A stretch of 64,000 nucleotides of DNA from Chitinimonas viridis (lineage in GTDB: Bacteria; Pseudomonadota; Gammaproteobacteria; Burkholderiales; Chitinimonadaceae). The position numbers and the translations under genes are program-made. The notes below the pieces were generated by a model. That model saw nothing but the letters and a program-made list of their open reading frames with translations, was not told where the DNA came from and did no database searches. Location of the stretch: assembly GCF_030409555.1 (NCBI RefSeq), contig NZ_JAUFPU010000018.1, forward strand, positions 545,532 to 609,531. Reading direction: 5' to 3'. Below, piece after piece: positions 51,630 through 58,772 of the stretch. Positions within the stretch are counted from its first letter, which is position 1. Each line of letters starts with the position of its first letter.

Positions 51630-52055
51630 ATGGCCATGACCATGCATGTGGACGTAGTCAGCGCTGAAGAGCAGATCTACTCGGGTACGGCCGAATTCCT
51701 GGCCGCCCCCGGCGAGATGGGCGAAATCGGCGTGCTGCCGCGCCACGCTCCGCTGCTCACCCGTATCAAAGCGGGCGCGCTGCGCATCAAGGTCGCCAAC
51801 AGCAACGACGAGGAAGTGCTGGTCTATGTATCCGGCGGCATCCTCGAAGTGCAACCGCATGTGGTGACGGTACTTGCCGACACCGCTATCCGCGGTAGCG
51901 ACCTCGATGAGGCGAAAGCGTTGGAAGCCAAGAAACTGGCCGAAGAAGCCCTGGCCAACCGCTCGGGTTCGATGGACTACGCCTCGGCACAAGCCGAACT
52001 GGCGCAGGCTGTCGCCCAGCTGGCCGCGATCAAGAAACTCCGCAATCGCGCCTGA
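51630..52055 (+). CDS. atpC: ATP synthase F1 subunit epsilon
   Basis: A 141-residue subunit: N-terminal beta sandwich ([40 protein letters not shown]) and a C-terminal helical hairpin (about 90-141). Three in-frame ATGs lie within the first five codons; the exact one is uncertain. It ends the atp operon, with a strong terminator 21 bp later. Confidence 0.95.
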   Translation: MAMTMHVDVVSAEEQIYSGTAEFLAAPGEMGEIGVLPRHAPLLTRIKAGALRIKVANSNDEEVLVYVSGGILEVQPHVVTVLADTAIRGSDLDEAKALEAKKLAEEALANRSGSMDYASAQAELAQAVAQLAAIKKLRNRA

Positions 52056-52076
52056 CCCGTGGCTTAGCAGTACCAG

Positions 52077-52115
52077 GCAAAAGGGCAACCCCATGGGTTG
52101 CCCTTTTGCTTTTTT
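52077..52115 (+). terminator. Rho-independent terminator of the atp operon
   Basis: A perfect 15-bp stem (arms GCAAAAGGGCAACCC and its complement) with a 3-base loop and a run of T at 52110-52115. Confidence 0.95.
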
Positions 52116-52122
52116 GGCTGCC

Positions 52123-53283
52123 TCACGCGGCCTCGGTATCACTTTTTCGAGGTCTAGTGAAATTCTGGTCATTTATGCAGTACGCCAAAGCGTCGTGCAG
52201 CAGTCCTGTTAGGCGATACAAATTTTCTGGCTTACCGATTACGACGCTTCCACCGCTAGATACATCTAACTTGGCCCTGGCAATTTCCATCCGGTGTGCA
52301 TCCGATAGATCAATACCGAAAGACAGCGTCGGCACCTTCTTATCCCCTATGTAACGAATGAGCCACCGATTCGTTTTCCCTGCGTACAGTACGGCAAAGT
52401 AACTTTCTGTATCGTTCGCCTCAATCGGTGCATCTCCAAGGATGTCCTGGCAGATCTGGAATATCTGCTTCTCGGTACGTGTCGTGACTATCTTGCCGTT
52501 CACTTCATCGGCCATCGGATCACGTGTTGTTCCTACGACCACATCCTCGTCGACTACCGCAGCTGGCGCAGTAGGCGCCGATAGCCCGCTAGTAACCATC
52601 TCGCCAATCACCTGGGCAACCGCATGCCGCACAATAGGCGTAATACCCTCAATGAACTTGGCGGTAAACTGCCGCTGGATATGCGCCCTGTTCGCCACAT
52701 GGCGAACAAATTCTGTCGTTGGCTCCCGCAGGTCTTCTGCGAGCACCTTCTTGAAGGCACTCAAGAACAGTGACTGCTCAGCCAATTCACGTAACGCTGA
52801 GGGCTGGATGTGATCATGGTGGAATCGATTCAACTGAGCAGCGTCGCCATCCTTGAGCGTATGAAAATCTACCGTGTAGAACGGCTCACTGTCCATCACA
52901 TTGCGATTATCTAGATCAGTAAAGAACCGCCATTCCCGGCCATTTGTAATTGCTGCAACCACCACCTCCGGCGTGCTATTAAAGTAGCGGGCTAATTGCG
53001 GCGCATGATTGCTCAGATTGCTACCATGGGGTTTTGCCTCGATAAACATTACTGGTTGCCCATTACAGAACAGTGCGTAGTCCACTCGCTCTGATGCTTT
53101 GACGCCCGGCATGTCCGCTCCATGCTCCGCTCTGACGCGCGTCGGATCATAGGGACTGAACCCAAGGATATCGAGTAAGGGCAGGATGAGTGCCTGCTTA
53201 GTCGTTTCTTCCGTAGTACAGTGTCCACCAACCTTATGCACATGCTCCGCATGGAGCTTAAGGCGCTCATTGAATGTTTGCAT
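52123..53283 (-). CDS. Stand-alone HsdR N-terminal-type nuclease domain protein
   Basis: A 386-residue protein with the type I restriction HsdR_N nuclease fold at its N-terminus. The PD-(D/E)xK residues are visible as Asp68 in SERVDYALF and Glu82-Ala-Lys84 in VMFIEAKPHG; upstream EETTKQALILPLLDILGFSPYDP is also typical. There is no helicase or specificity subunit. The C-terminal half is unrecognised. Base composition is clearly more AT-rich than the flanking atp and glmU genes, and it interrupts the usual atpC-glmU neighbourhood, so it was probably acquired. AAGGGGA supports the MQTFNERLK start over an ATG 27 codons upstream. DNA-targeting or regulatory roles are both possible. Confidence 0.8.
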   Translation of the reverse strand: MQTFNERLKLHAEHVHKVGGHCTTEETTKQALILPLLDILGFSPYDPTRVRAEHGADMPGVKASERVDYALFCNGQPVMFIEAKPHGSNLSNHAPQLARYFNSTPEVVVAAITNGREWRFFTDLDNRNVMDSEPFYTVDFHTLKDGDAAQLNRFHHDHIQPSALRELAEQSLFLSAFKKVLAEDLREPTTEFVRHVANRAHIQRQFTAKFIEGITPIVRHAVAQVIGEMVTSGLSAPTAPAAVVDEDVVVGTTRDPMADEVNGKIVTTRTEKQIFQICQDILGDAPIEANDTESYFAVLYAGKTNRWLIRYIGDKKVPTLSFGIDLSDAHRMEIARAKLDVSSGGSVVIGKPENLYRLTGLLHDALAYCINDQNFTRPRKSDTEAA

Positions 53284-53552
53284 ATGTCCCCTTATTGGCA
53301 TCACCAACTGATGCATTGATCTTCTTGACCCATTATGAATTGCCGATAGATTGCCAGGCATCATTCATATGGGGGATAAACCGCCAGCGCCTAGCTAGAC
53401 GGGGGGCCTACCGCTTGTTGCTCAAGTCCTGCTAAGCCAAGCGCGGGCAAACGGTTCGGTACGCTGTTTGTGCAAAATCCAGGCGCATGGATTCCGCTTT
53501 CCCCCCAAGCCCGCGATAATCTCCCCTCTCATCCATCGCCGGACCGCTCACC

Positions 53553-54920
53553 ATGTCCCTCAATGTCATCATCCTCGCTGCTGGCCAAGGCAAGCGCATG
53601 AACTCCAAGCTGCCCAAGGTATTGCAACCCTTGGCCGGCAAACCCATGCTGGGCCATGTGCTGGATGCCGGCAGGGCCTTGGCGGCCGAGCGCCTGGTGG
53701 TGGTGTATGGCCATGGTGGCGAGCAGGTGCAGGCGGCCTTTCATAGCCAGGTTGATGTGCGCTGGGCGCACCAGGCCCAGCAGCTCGGAACCGGCCATGC
53801 AGTGGCCCAGGCGCTGCCAGAGTGCAGCGAGGGCGTGGCGCTGATTTTGTATGGTGACTGCCCACTGATCACGCCGGCCACCCTGCAAGGCCTGCTGGCC
53901 GCAGCGGGTAGCGACAAACTGGCCGTGCTCACCGCCATCATGGACAACCCCAGCGGCTATGGCCGCATTGTTCGCAACGAGGCCGGCCAGGTGGTCAGCA
54001 TCGTCGAGCAGAAGGATGCCAGCCCAGCCCAGCTGGCCATCCGTGAAATCAACACCGGCTTTATCGCCGCGCCGCTGGCCCGCCTGCGCGAGTGGCTGCC
54101 GCAGCTCAAGAACGCCAATGCCCAGGGCGAGTATTACCTGACTGATGTTATCGCCATGGCCGTGGCCAATGGCGTGGAAGTCGCCGGCCTGGTTGCAGCC
54201 GACGCCTGGGAGGCCGCCGGCGTCAATGACAAGCGCCAACTGGCCGAACTGGAGCGGGTTTACCAAAGACAGCAGGCCGACAAGCTGTTGGCCGCCGGCG
54301 TCACCCTGATCGACCCAGCCCGTTTCGACCTGCGTGGCACCGTCAGCCACGGCCAGGATGTGGAAATCGATATCAACGTTGTGCTGGAAGGGCAGATACG
54401 CCTGGGTGATGGCGTCAAGCTCGGCCCCAATGTCTATCTCAAGAACGTCACCCTGGGGGATGGCGTCATCGTCAAGGCCAATACGGTGATCGAGGACAGC
54501 ACGGTCGGCGCTGGCTCGGACATAGGCCCCTTTGCCCGCATCCGGCCCGATTCGGTGCTGGGCGAAAAGGTGCATATAGGCAACTTCGTGGAACTCAAGA
54601 AGGCCAGGCTGGGTAATGGCACCAAGGCCGGGCACCTGGCCTACCTGGGCGATGCCGTCATCGGTGAGCGGGTCAATGTCTCGGCCGGTGTCATCACCTG
54701 CAACTACGATGGCGCCAACAAATTCGTCACCACCATAGGCGACGATGCCTTTATCGGCACCGACACCCAGTTGGTAGCACCGGTCACCATCGCCGAGCGT
54801 GCCTATATCGCCGCCGGCTCCACCATCACCCTGGATGCCCCCGCCGACGCCCTGACCATCTGCCGTGCACGGGGGCAGAAATCCCTGCCGGGCTGGAAAC
54901 GGCCAAGCAAGAACAAATAG
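53553..54920 (+). CDS. glmU: Bifunctional UDP-GlcNAc pyrophosphorylase / GlcN-1-P acetyltransferase GlmU
   Basis: A 455-residue enzyme that makes UDP-GlcNAc for peptidoglycan and LPS. N-terminal uridyltransferase domain: LAAGQGKRMNSKLPKVLQPLAG, LYGDCPLI, EGVALIL region, and AIMDNPSGYGRIVR. C-terminal left-handed beta-helix (about 250-455) with GPFARIRPDSVLGEKVHIGNFVELKKA, CNYDGANK and GSTITLDAPADALTICRARG. Works with GlmS two genes downstream. Confidence 0.96.
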   Translation: MSLNVIILAAGQGKRMNSKLPKVLQPLAGKPMLGHVLDAGRALAAERLVVVYGHGGEQVQAAFHSQVDVRWAHQAQQLGTGHAVAQALPECSEGVALILYGDCPLITPATLQGLLAAAGSDKLAVLTAIMDNPSGYGRIVRNEAGQVVSIVEQKDASPAQLAIREINTGFIAAPLARLREWLPQLKNANAQGEYYLTDVIAMAVANGVEVAGLVAADAWEAAGVNDKRQLAELERVYQRQQADKLLAAGVTLIDPARFDLRGTVSHGQDVEIDINVVLEGQIRLGDGVKLGPNVYLKNVTLGDGVIVKANTVIEDSTVGAGSDIGPFARIRPDSVLGEKVHIGNFVELKKARLGNGTKAGHLAYLGDAVIGERVNVSAGVITCNYDGANKFVTTIGDDAFIGTDTQLVAPVTIAERAYIAAGSTITLDAPADALTICRARGQKSLPGWKRPSKNK

Positions 54921-55047
54921 ACAAGGCCACGCTTGCAAAGGCAAGATAAACCCATGAACCAGACCATGTGCCATCCGCGCCAGCACCCTAGCCCCTCGGC
55001 CCCTCCCGCCTAGCGGTCGCACGCGCGCATCTCTACCCCTCATCACG

Positions 55048-55073
55048 CGGCCGCTCCCAGAGCGGCCGTTTTT
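55048..55073 (+). terminator. Rho-independent terminator after glmU
   Basis: An 8-bp GC stem (CGGCCGCT / AGCGGCCG), 5-base loop and a T run, about 130 bp past the glmU stop. Confidence 0.88.
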
Positions 55074-55113
55074 ATTGGCCAGGCTATTAATGCACATCCC
55101 CATGGAGTAAGGC

Positions 55114-55884
55114 ATGACCGAGCAAGTCACATTCCACAACCGTCGCGGCATACGCCTGGTGGCCGACCATTACCCTGCCCAGACCGACACCGTGGTGGTC
55201 ATGGCCCACGGCTACACCAGCCACAAGCGCTGGGCTGGTCGCTTCCCCTATATTGCCGCGCAGCTCAACCAGCACGGTTATGCTGCCCTGGCCTTTGATT
55301 TTGCCGGTTGCGGCGATAGCGACGACGACGGCCTGCGTGCCGACAAGCTGGCGCAGGATGTCCACGCCGCCGTGGACCAGGCCAGGGCCATGGGCTACCA
55401 GCGCATTGCCCTGTGGGGCCACAGCCTGGGCGCGCGGCTGTGCCTGATGGCGAAACCGCTATGGGTCACTACCATGGTGCTATCTGGCGCGGGCACCACC
55501 CCCATGCACTACCACTGGCCCGACTACTACAGCGCCGAGGACCTGGCAGAACTGTCCGCCAACGGCCGCATGACGGTCGAAGCCGCCCCTGGCTGCAACC
55601 GCCAGACCCAGGTGATCGAAGCCCAGATGCTGCGTGACTTTGCCGAGTTCGAACAGGCAGCGCTGCTGCACGACCTGCCCTGCCCCGTGCTCATCGTCAA
55701 CGGCAACCACCCCGACGATGCCGAGGAATGCGCCCTGCTGGCCGGCAACCGCGAAGGCCTGCATCTGCTGCCCACCGGCTCCCGCCACGCCGTGATCGAA
55801 GGCGCACGCCACACCTTTGCCGACCACCTGCCACAACTGGCCGAGCTGGGCGTGGCCTGGATACGTGAAAGGATGCCGCTCTGA
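55114..55884 (+). CDS. Alpha/beta-hydrolase (serine hydrolase)
   Basis: A 256-residue alpha/beta-hydrolase. The nucleophile elbow is GHSLGAR, the oxyanion strand is VVVMAHGYTSHKR, and the probable Asp and His of the triad are in VNGNHPDDAEE and ARHTFADH. Substrate unknown; family members at this length are esterases or peptidase-like. It has its own transcript between the glmU terminator and glmS. Confidence 0.88.
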   Translation: MTEQVTFHNRRGIRLVADHYPAQTDTVVVMAHGYTSHKRWAGRFPYIAAQLNQHGYAALAFDFAGCGDSDDDGLRADKLAQDVHAAVDQARAMGYQRIALWGHSLGARLCLMAKPLWVTTMVLSGAGTTPMHYHWPDYYSAEDLAELSANGRMTVEAAPGCNRQTQVIEAQMLRDFAEFEQAALLHDLPCPVLIVNGNHPDDAEECALLAGNREGLHLLPTGSRHAVIEGARHTFADHLPQLAELGVAWIRERMPL

Positions 55885-56049
55885 CACTGAATTATGCATA
55901 TGTCATTTTCATTTCACATCTTGCAATGACGAAAACATACTCCCATCATGCGCGACTTTGCCTAGACTTCTAGTCACCCGCTGAACCCGCCCCTGGCGGA
56001 CTCAGGCACTGACCCAAGTGCAGCAACCCAACACACGGAGAGATACCCT

Positions 56050-57873
56050 ATGTGCGGCATAGTCGGCGCAATAGCGCAGCGTGATGTAGTAGCCCATCTG
56101 ATCGACGGCCTGAAGCGGCTGGAGTACCGGGGTTACGACTCCTCTGGCATCGCCGTGCTCAACGGCGGCATAGAGCGCGTGCGCCGCGTGGGTCGTGTGG
56201 CCGAGATGGAATCCGCCGCACAGGCCCAAGGCACACACGGCAAGCTGGGCATAGGCCACACCCGCTGGGCTACCCATGGCGGCGTGACCGAACCCAATGC
56301 CCATCCGCATATCTCCGGCGGCGTGGCCGTGGTGCACAACGGCATCATCGAGAACCATGACGAACAACGCGAACGCCTCAAGGCCCTGGGCTATGTGTTC
56401 GAATCGCAGACCGATACCGAGGTCATCGCCCACCTGGTCGAGCACTACCTGAAGCAGACCGGCGAGCTGTTCGCCGCCGTGCAACAAGCCGTGCGTGAAC
56501 TGCATGGCGCCTACGCCATCGGCGTGATGTCGCAAAGCCAGCCCGACCTGCTGGTCTGCGCCCGCATGGGCTGCCCGCTGCTGATCGGCCTGGGCGAGAC
56601 CGAGAACTTCATCGCCTCCGATGTCTCGGCCGTGTTGTCCGCCACCCGCCGCGTCATCTTCCTGGAAGAAGGCGACGTGGCCGCCCTCACCACCAGCGGC
56701 GTCAAGATACTCGACAAGACCGGCGCCCCCGCGGAGCGCACGGTACACCTCTCCGATGTCTCGCTGGCTTCACTGGAGCTGGGCCCGTACAACCACTTCA
56801 TGCAGAAGGAAATCCACGAGCAGCCCAAGGCCCTGGCCGACACCATAGAACAGGTGCTGGAAGAAGGCTTCAGCCCCGCCCTGTTCGGCGATGCCGATGG
56901 CGAGCTGCTGCGCCAGGTCGAAGGCGTGCAGATCCTGGCCTGCGGCACCAGCTTCTATGCCGGCTCGGTCGCCAAGTACTGGATAGAGAGCATCGCCAAG
57001 CTGCCCTGCACAGTCGAAATCGCCAGCGAATACCGCTACCGCGAAGCAGTGGCCAACCCCAAGTACCTGATTGTCACCATCTCGCAATCGGGCGAGACGC
57101 TGGACACCATGGAAGCGCTGAAATACGCCCAATCCCTGGGCCACGATCTCAGCCTGTCCATCTGCAACGTGCGCGAATCCGCCATCCCCCGCGCCAGCCG
57201 CCTGGTGTTCTACACCCGCGCCGGCGCCGAAATCGGCGTGGCCTCCACCAAGGCCTTCACCACCCAGCTGGTCGCCCTGTTCACCCTGGCCGCCACCCTG
57301 GCCAAGCTGGGCGGCAAGCTCAACAGCGACAGCGAAGCCCACCACCTGGATGCCCTGCGCCAGCTACCCGGCAGCGTACAGCACGCCCTCAACCTCGAAC
57401 CCCAGATCAAACCCTGGGCCGACCGCTTCTCGCCCAAGCACCACGCCCTCTACCTGGGCCGTGGCGTGCACTACCCCATCGCCATGGAAGGCGCGCTCAA
57501 GCTCAAGGAAATCACCTACATCCACGCCGAGGCCTACGCTGCCGGCGAACTCAAGCACGGCCCCCTCGCCCTGGTGGACGAGGCCATGCCCGTGGTGGTG
57601 ATCGCTCCCAACGACAGCCTGCTGGAGAAAGTGAAATCCAATATGCAGGAAGTCCGCGCCCGCGGCGGCGAACTGTTCGTCTTCGCCGACCTGGACAGCC
57701 ATTTCGGCGAATCCGACGGCGTCCACGTCATCCGCACCCCCCGTCACGTCGGCGTCCTCTCCCCCATCCTGCACGCCATTCCGGTACAGCTACTGGCCTA
57801 CCATACGGCACTGGCCAAGGGGACGGACGTGGATAAACCGAGGAATTTGGCGAAATCGGTGACTGTGGAGTAG
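56050..57873 (+). CDS. glmS: Glutamine-fructose-6-phosphate aminotransferase GlmS
   Basis: A 607-residue enzyme that makes glucosamine-6-phosphate. The nucleophile Cys2 ([10 protein letters not shown]) starts the glutaminase domain; two SIS domains follow ([32 protein letters not shown], and [22 protein letters not shown]). The conserved end [12 protein letters not shown] is present, and its codons form the TnsD target of Tn7-like elements. The last ~15 codons use rarer, more AT-rich synonyms (AGG, TTG, AAA, GAT) than the rest of the gene. The transposon end follows almost at once. Confidence 0.97.
   Translation: MCGIVGAIAQRDVVAHLIDGLKRLEYRGYDSSGIAVLNGGIERVRRVGRVAEMESAAQAQGTHGKLGIGHTRWATHGGVTEPNAHPHISGGVAVVHNGIIENHDEQRERLKALGYVFESQTDTEVIAHLVEHYLKQTGELFAAVQQAVRELHGAYAIGVMSQSQPDLLVCARMGCPLLIGLGETENFIASDVSAVLSATRRVIFLEEGDVAALTTSGVKILDKTGAPAERTVHLSDVSLASLELGPYNHFMQKEIHEQPKALADTIEQVLEEGFSPALFGDADGELLRQVEGVQILACGTSFYAGSVAKYWIESIAKLPCTVEIASEYRYREAVANPKYLIVTISQSGETLDTMEALKYAQSLGHDLSLSICNVRESAIPRASRLVFYTRAGAEIGVASTKAFTTQLVALFTLAATLAKLGGKLNSDSEAHHLDALRQLPGSVQHALNLEPQIKPWADRFSPKHHALYLGRGVHYPIAMEGALKLKEITYIHAEAYAAGELKHGPLALVDEAMPVVVIAPNDSLLEKVKSNMQEVRARGGELFVFADLDSHFGESDGVHVIRTPRHVGVLSPILHAIPVQLLAYHTALAKGTDVDKPRNLAKSVTVE
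57838..57873 (+). other. attTn7-type target within the 3' end of glmS
   Basis: The last 12 codons of glmS ([12 protein letters not shown] and stop) are the sequence recognised by TnsD in Tn7 and its relatives, which insert a short distance downstream. Here Tn7-end-like repeats begin within 30 bases, so the site appears occupied. Confidence 0.75.
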
Positions 57874-57890
57874 GTGTGAGTATCGAATTT

Positions 57891-57940
57891 TGACGACAGG
57901 TAATAAAGTTCGTCGGGTAGGAATAAAGTTTGTCGGGCAG
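57891..57940. repeat. Tn7-type transposon end with tandem TnsB-site-like repeats
   Basis: Two head-to-tail 20-bp units, TAATAAAGTTCGTCGGGTAG (57901-57920) and GAATAAAGTTTGTCGGGCAG (57921-57940), agree at 17 of 20 positions. Both contain AATAAAGT, the core of the TnsB sites of Tn7 (GACAATAAAGTC). They are preceded by TGACGACAGG, a possible terminal inverted repeat. Confidence 0.72.
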
Positions 57941-58039
57941 TCATAGTGCGACTGCCTGAGTAGAGCTCGGTTGGTTCCAGTGTTCTTTTCTTGGCTAAGA
58001 TGCAGCTACAGCTGCCGGCCGACCACGAAAGGAACCGCC

Positions 58040-58249
58040 ATGGACAAGTCGGATTACGAAGAAGCAAATACCCTACCGCTTTCGGTTTACGCCGCGCGAG
58101 TATTTGGCGATGAAGGCAAAGCACGAGCGTGGATGAGTAGTCATAACTCAGCTCTTGGGGCTGTACCAGCAGACCTTGTTGCACAGCCCGAAGGAGAGCG
58201 CGGAGTGCGTGCCATTTTGCTGAAGATTGAGCACGGCCTGGCGGTGTAG
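58040..58249 (+). CDS. Orphan MbcA/ParS/Xre-type antitoxin domain protein
   Basis: A 69-residue protein made almost only of the toxin-binding C-terminal domain of ParS/MbcA/Xre antitoxins (DUF2384): ARVFGDEGKARAWMSSHNSALGAVPADLVAQPEGERGVRAILLKIEHGL. The N-terminal DNA-binding domain of full antitoxins is missing and no RES-domain toxin gene is nearby. A GAAAGGAAC site precedes the ATG. It is the first gene inside the transposon end. It may neutralise RES toxins in trans or be a remnant; which cannot be told from the sequence. Confidence 0.8.
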   Translation: MDKSDYEEANTLPLSVYAARVFGDEGKARAWMSSHNSALGAVPADLVAQPEGERGVRAILLKIEHGLAV

Positions 58250-58267
58250 CTAGCCCAGGTGAAAACA

Positions 58268-58295
58268 ATATGGCCCCGAGATCTCGGGGCCATAT
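58268..58295. terminator. 28-bp perfect palindrome after the ParS-like gene
   Basis: A fully symmetrical palindrome centred on GAGATCTC, with GGCCCC/GGGGCC arms and AT ends, 18 bp past the stop. It can form a stem in RNA and would act as a terminator hairpin although the T run is short; a dimeric-protein operator is an alternative. Confidence 0.6.
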
Positions 58296-58772
58296 CTTAC
58301 CTAGCGTCGTTCACCAGTAATGGGGCTGGGAGAGGACAAAGCCTAGGGCTGCGGGGCGATTATACCTCGACGCCTCAATTAGTCTCCAGATTCTGGCGGA
58401 CAAGACCACCCATTTTGAAGCTGGTGATCACCATGCTATTAACGCATGCGCAGGCAAGTGGTTAACTGATCTTCGCCTATAGTCTTCATTTCGGCCAGAG
58501 CGGCCATTCGACAAGCGGGCTTCTTCTGGCTGCAGTGTGCCGATTACCGGCCGTTCCAAGTTGATCTACGCCGAACGTCAGCTTCTCGCCCCGTCGAACT
58601 CACACTACCGACCCAGTTCGGACGTTCGGCCTTGTGAGTAGTCAGCGGCAGAAAACAGAGCACAGCGGTCACTCAGGACTTTAGGCAAGTGAGTCCTTTG
58701 GCATGAAAAACACGCGCTTGTGATCTGTGTTACATCAATTTTGACAACAACTTGTTTTATGGTATTGCAGTA
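58296..58772. other. Non-coding region upstream of the TPR-CHAT gene
   Basis: About 480 bases without a gene. It contains a 12-bp palindrome TGGTGATCACCA (58422-58433), the left arm of a long inverted repeat (58490-58632) and, inside that arm, exact 10-base complements GCCGAACGTC/GACGTTCGGC at 58570 and 58621. TTGACA at 58741-58746 is a good -35 for the TPR-CHAT gene; the matching -10 is poor. Confidence 0.5.
58490..58613 (+). repeat. Left arm of a long imperfect inverted repeat flanking the TPR-CHAT gene
   Basis: The reverse complement of this block aligns with 61391-61513. Over the best 66 bases (58490-58555 against 61448-61513) 53 match without gaps; the similarity continues more weakly inward on the left arm to about 58613, possibly to 58632. 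Confidence 0.75.

Noticed and set aside
53529-55151. 540-codon minus-strand frame opposite glmU
   Set aside because: Opposite a certain glmU; spans its terminator; no domain features.
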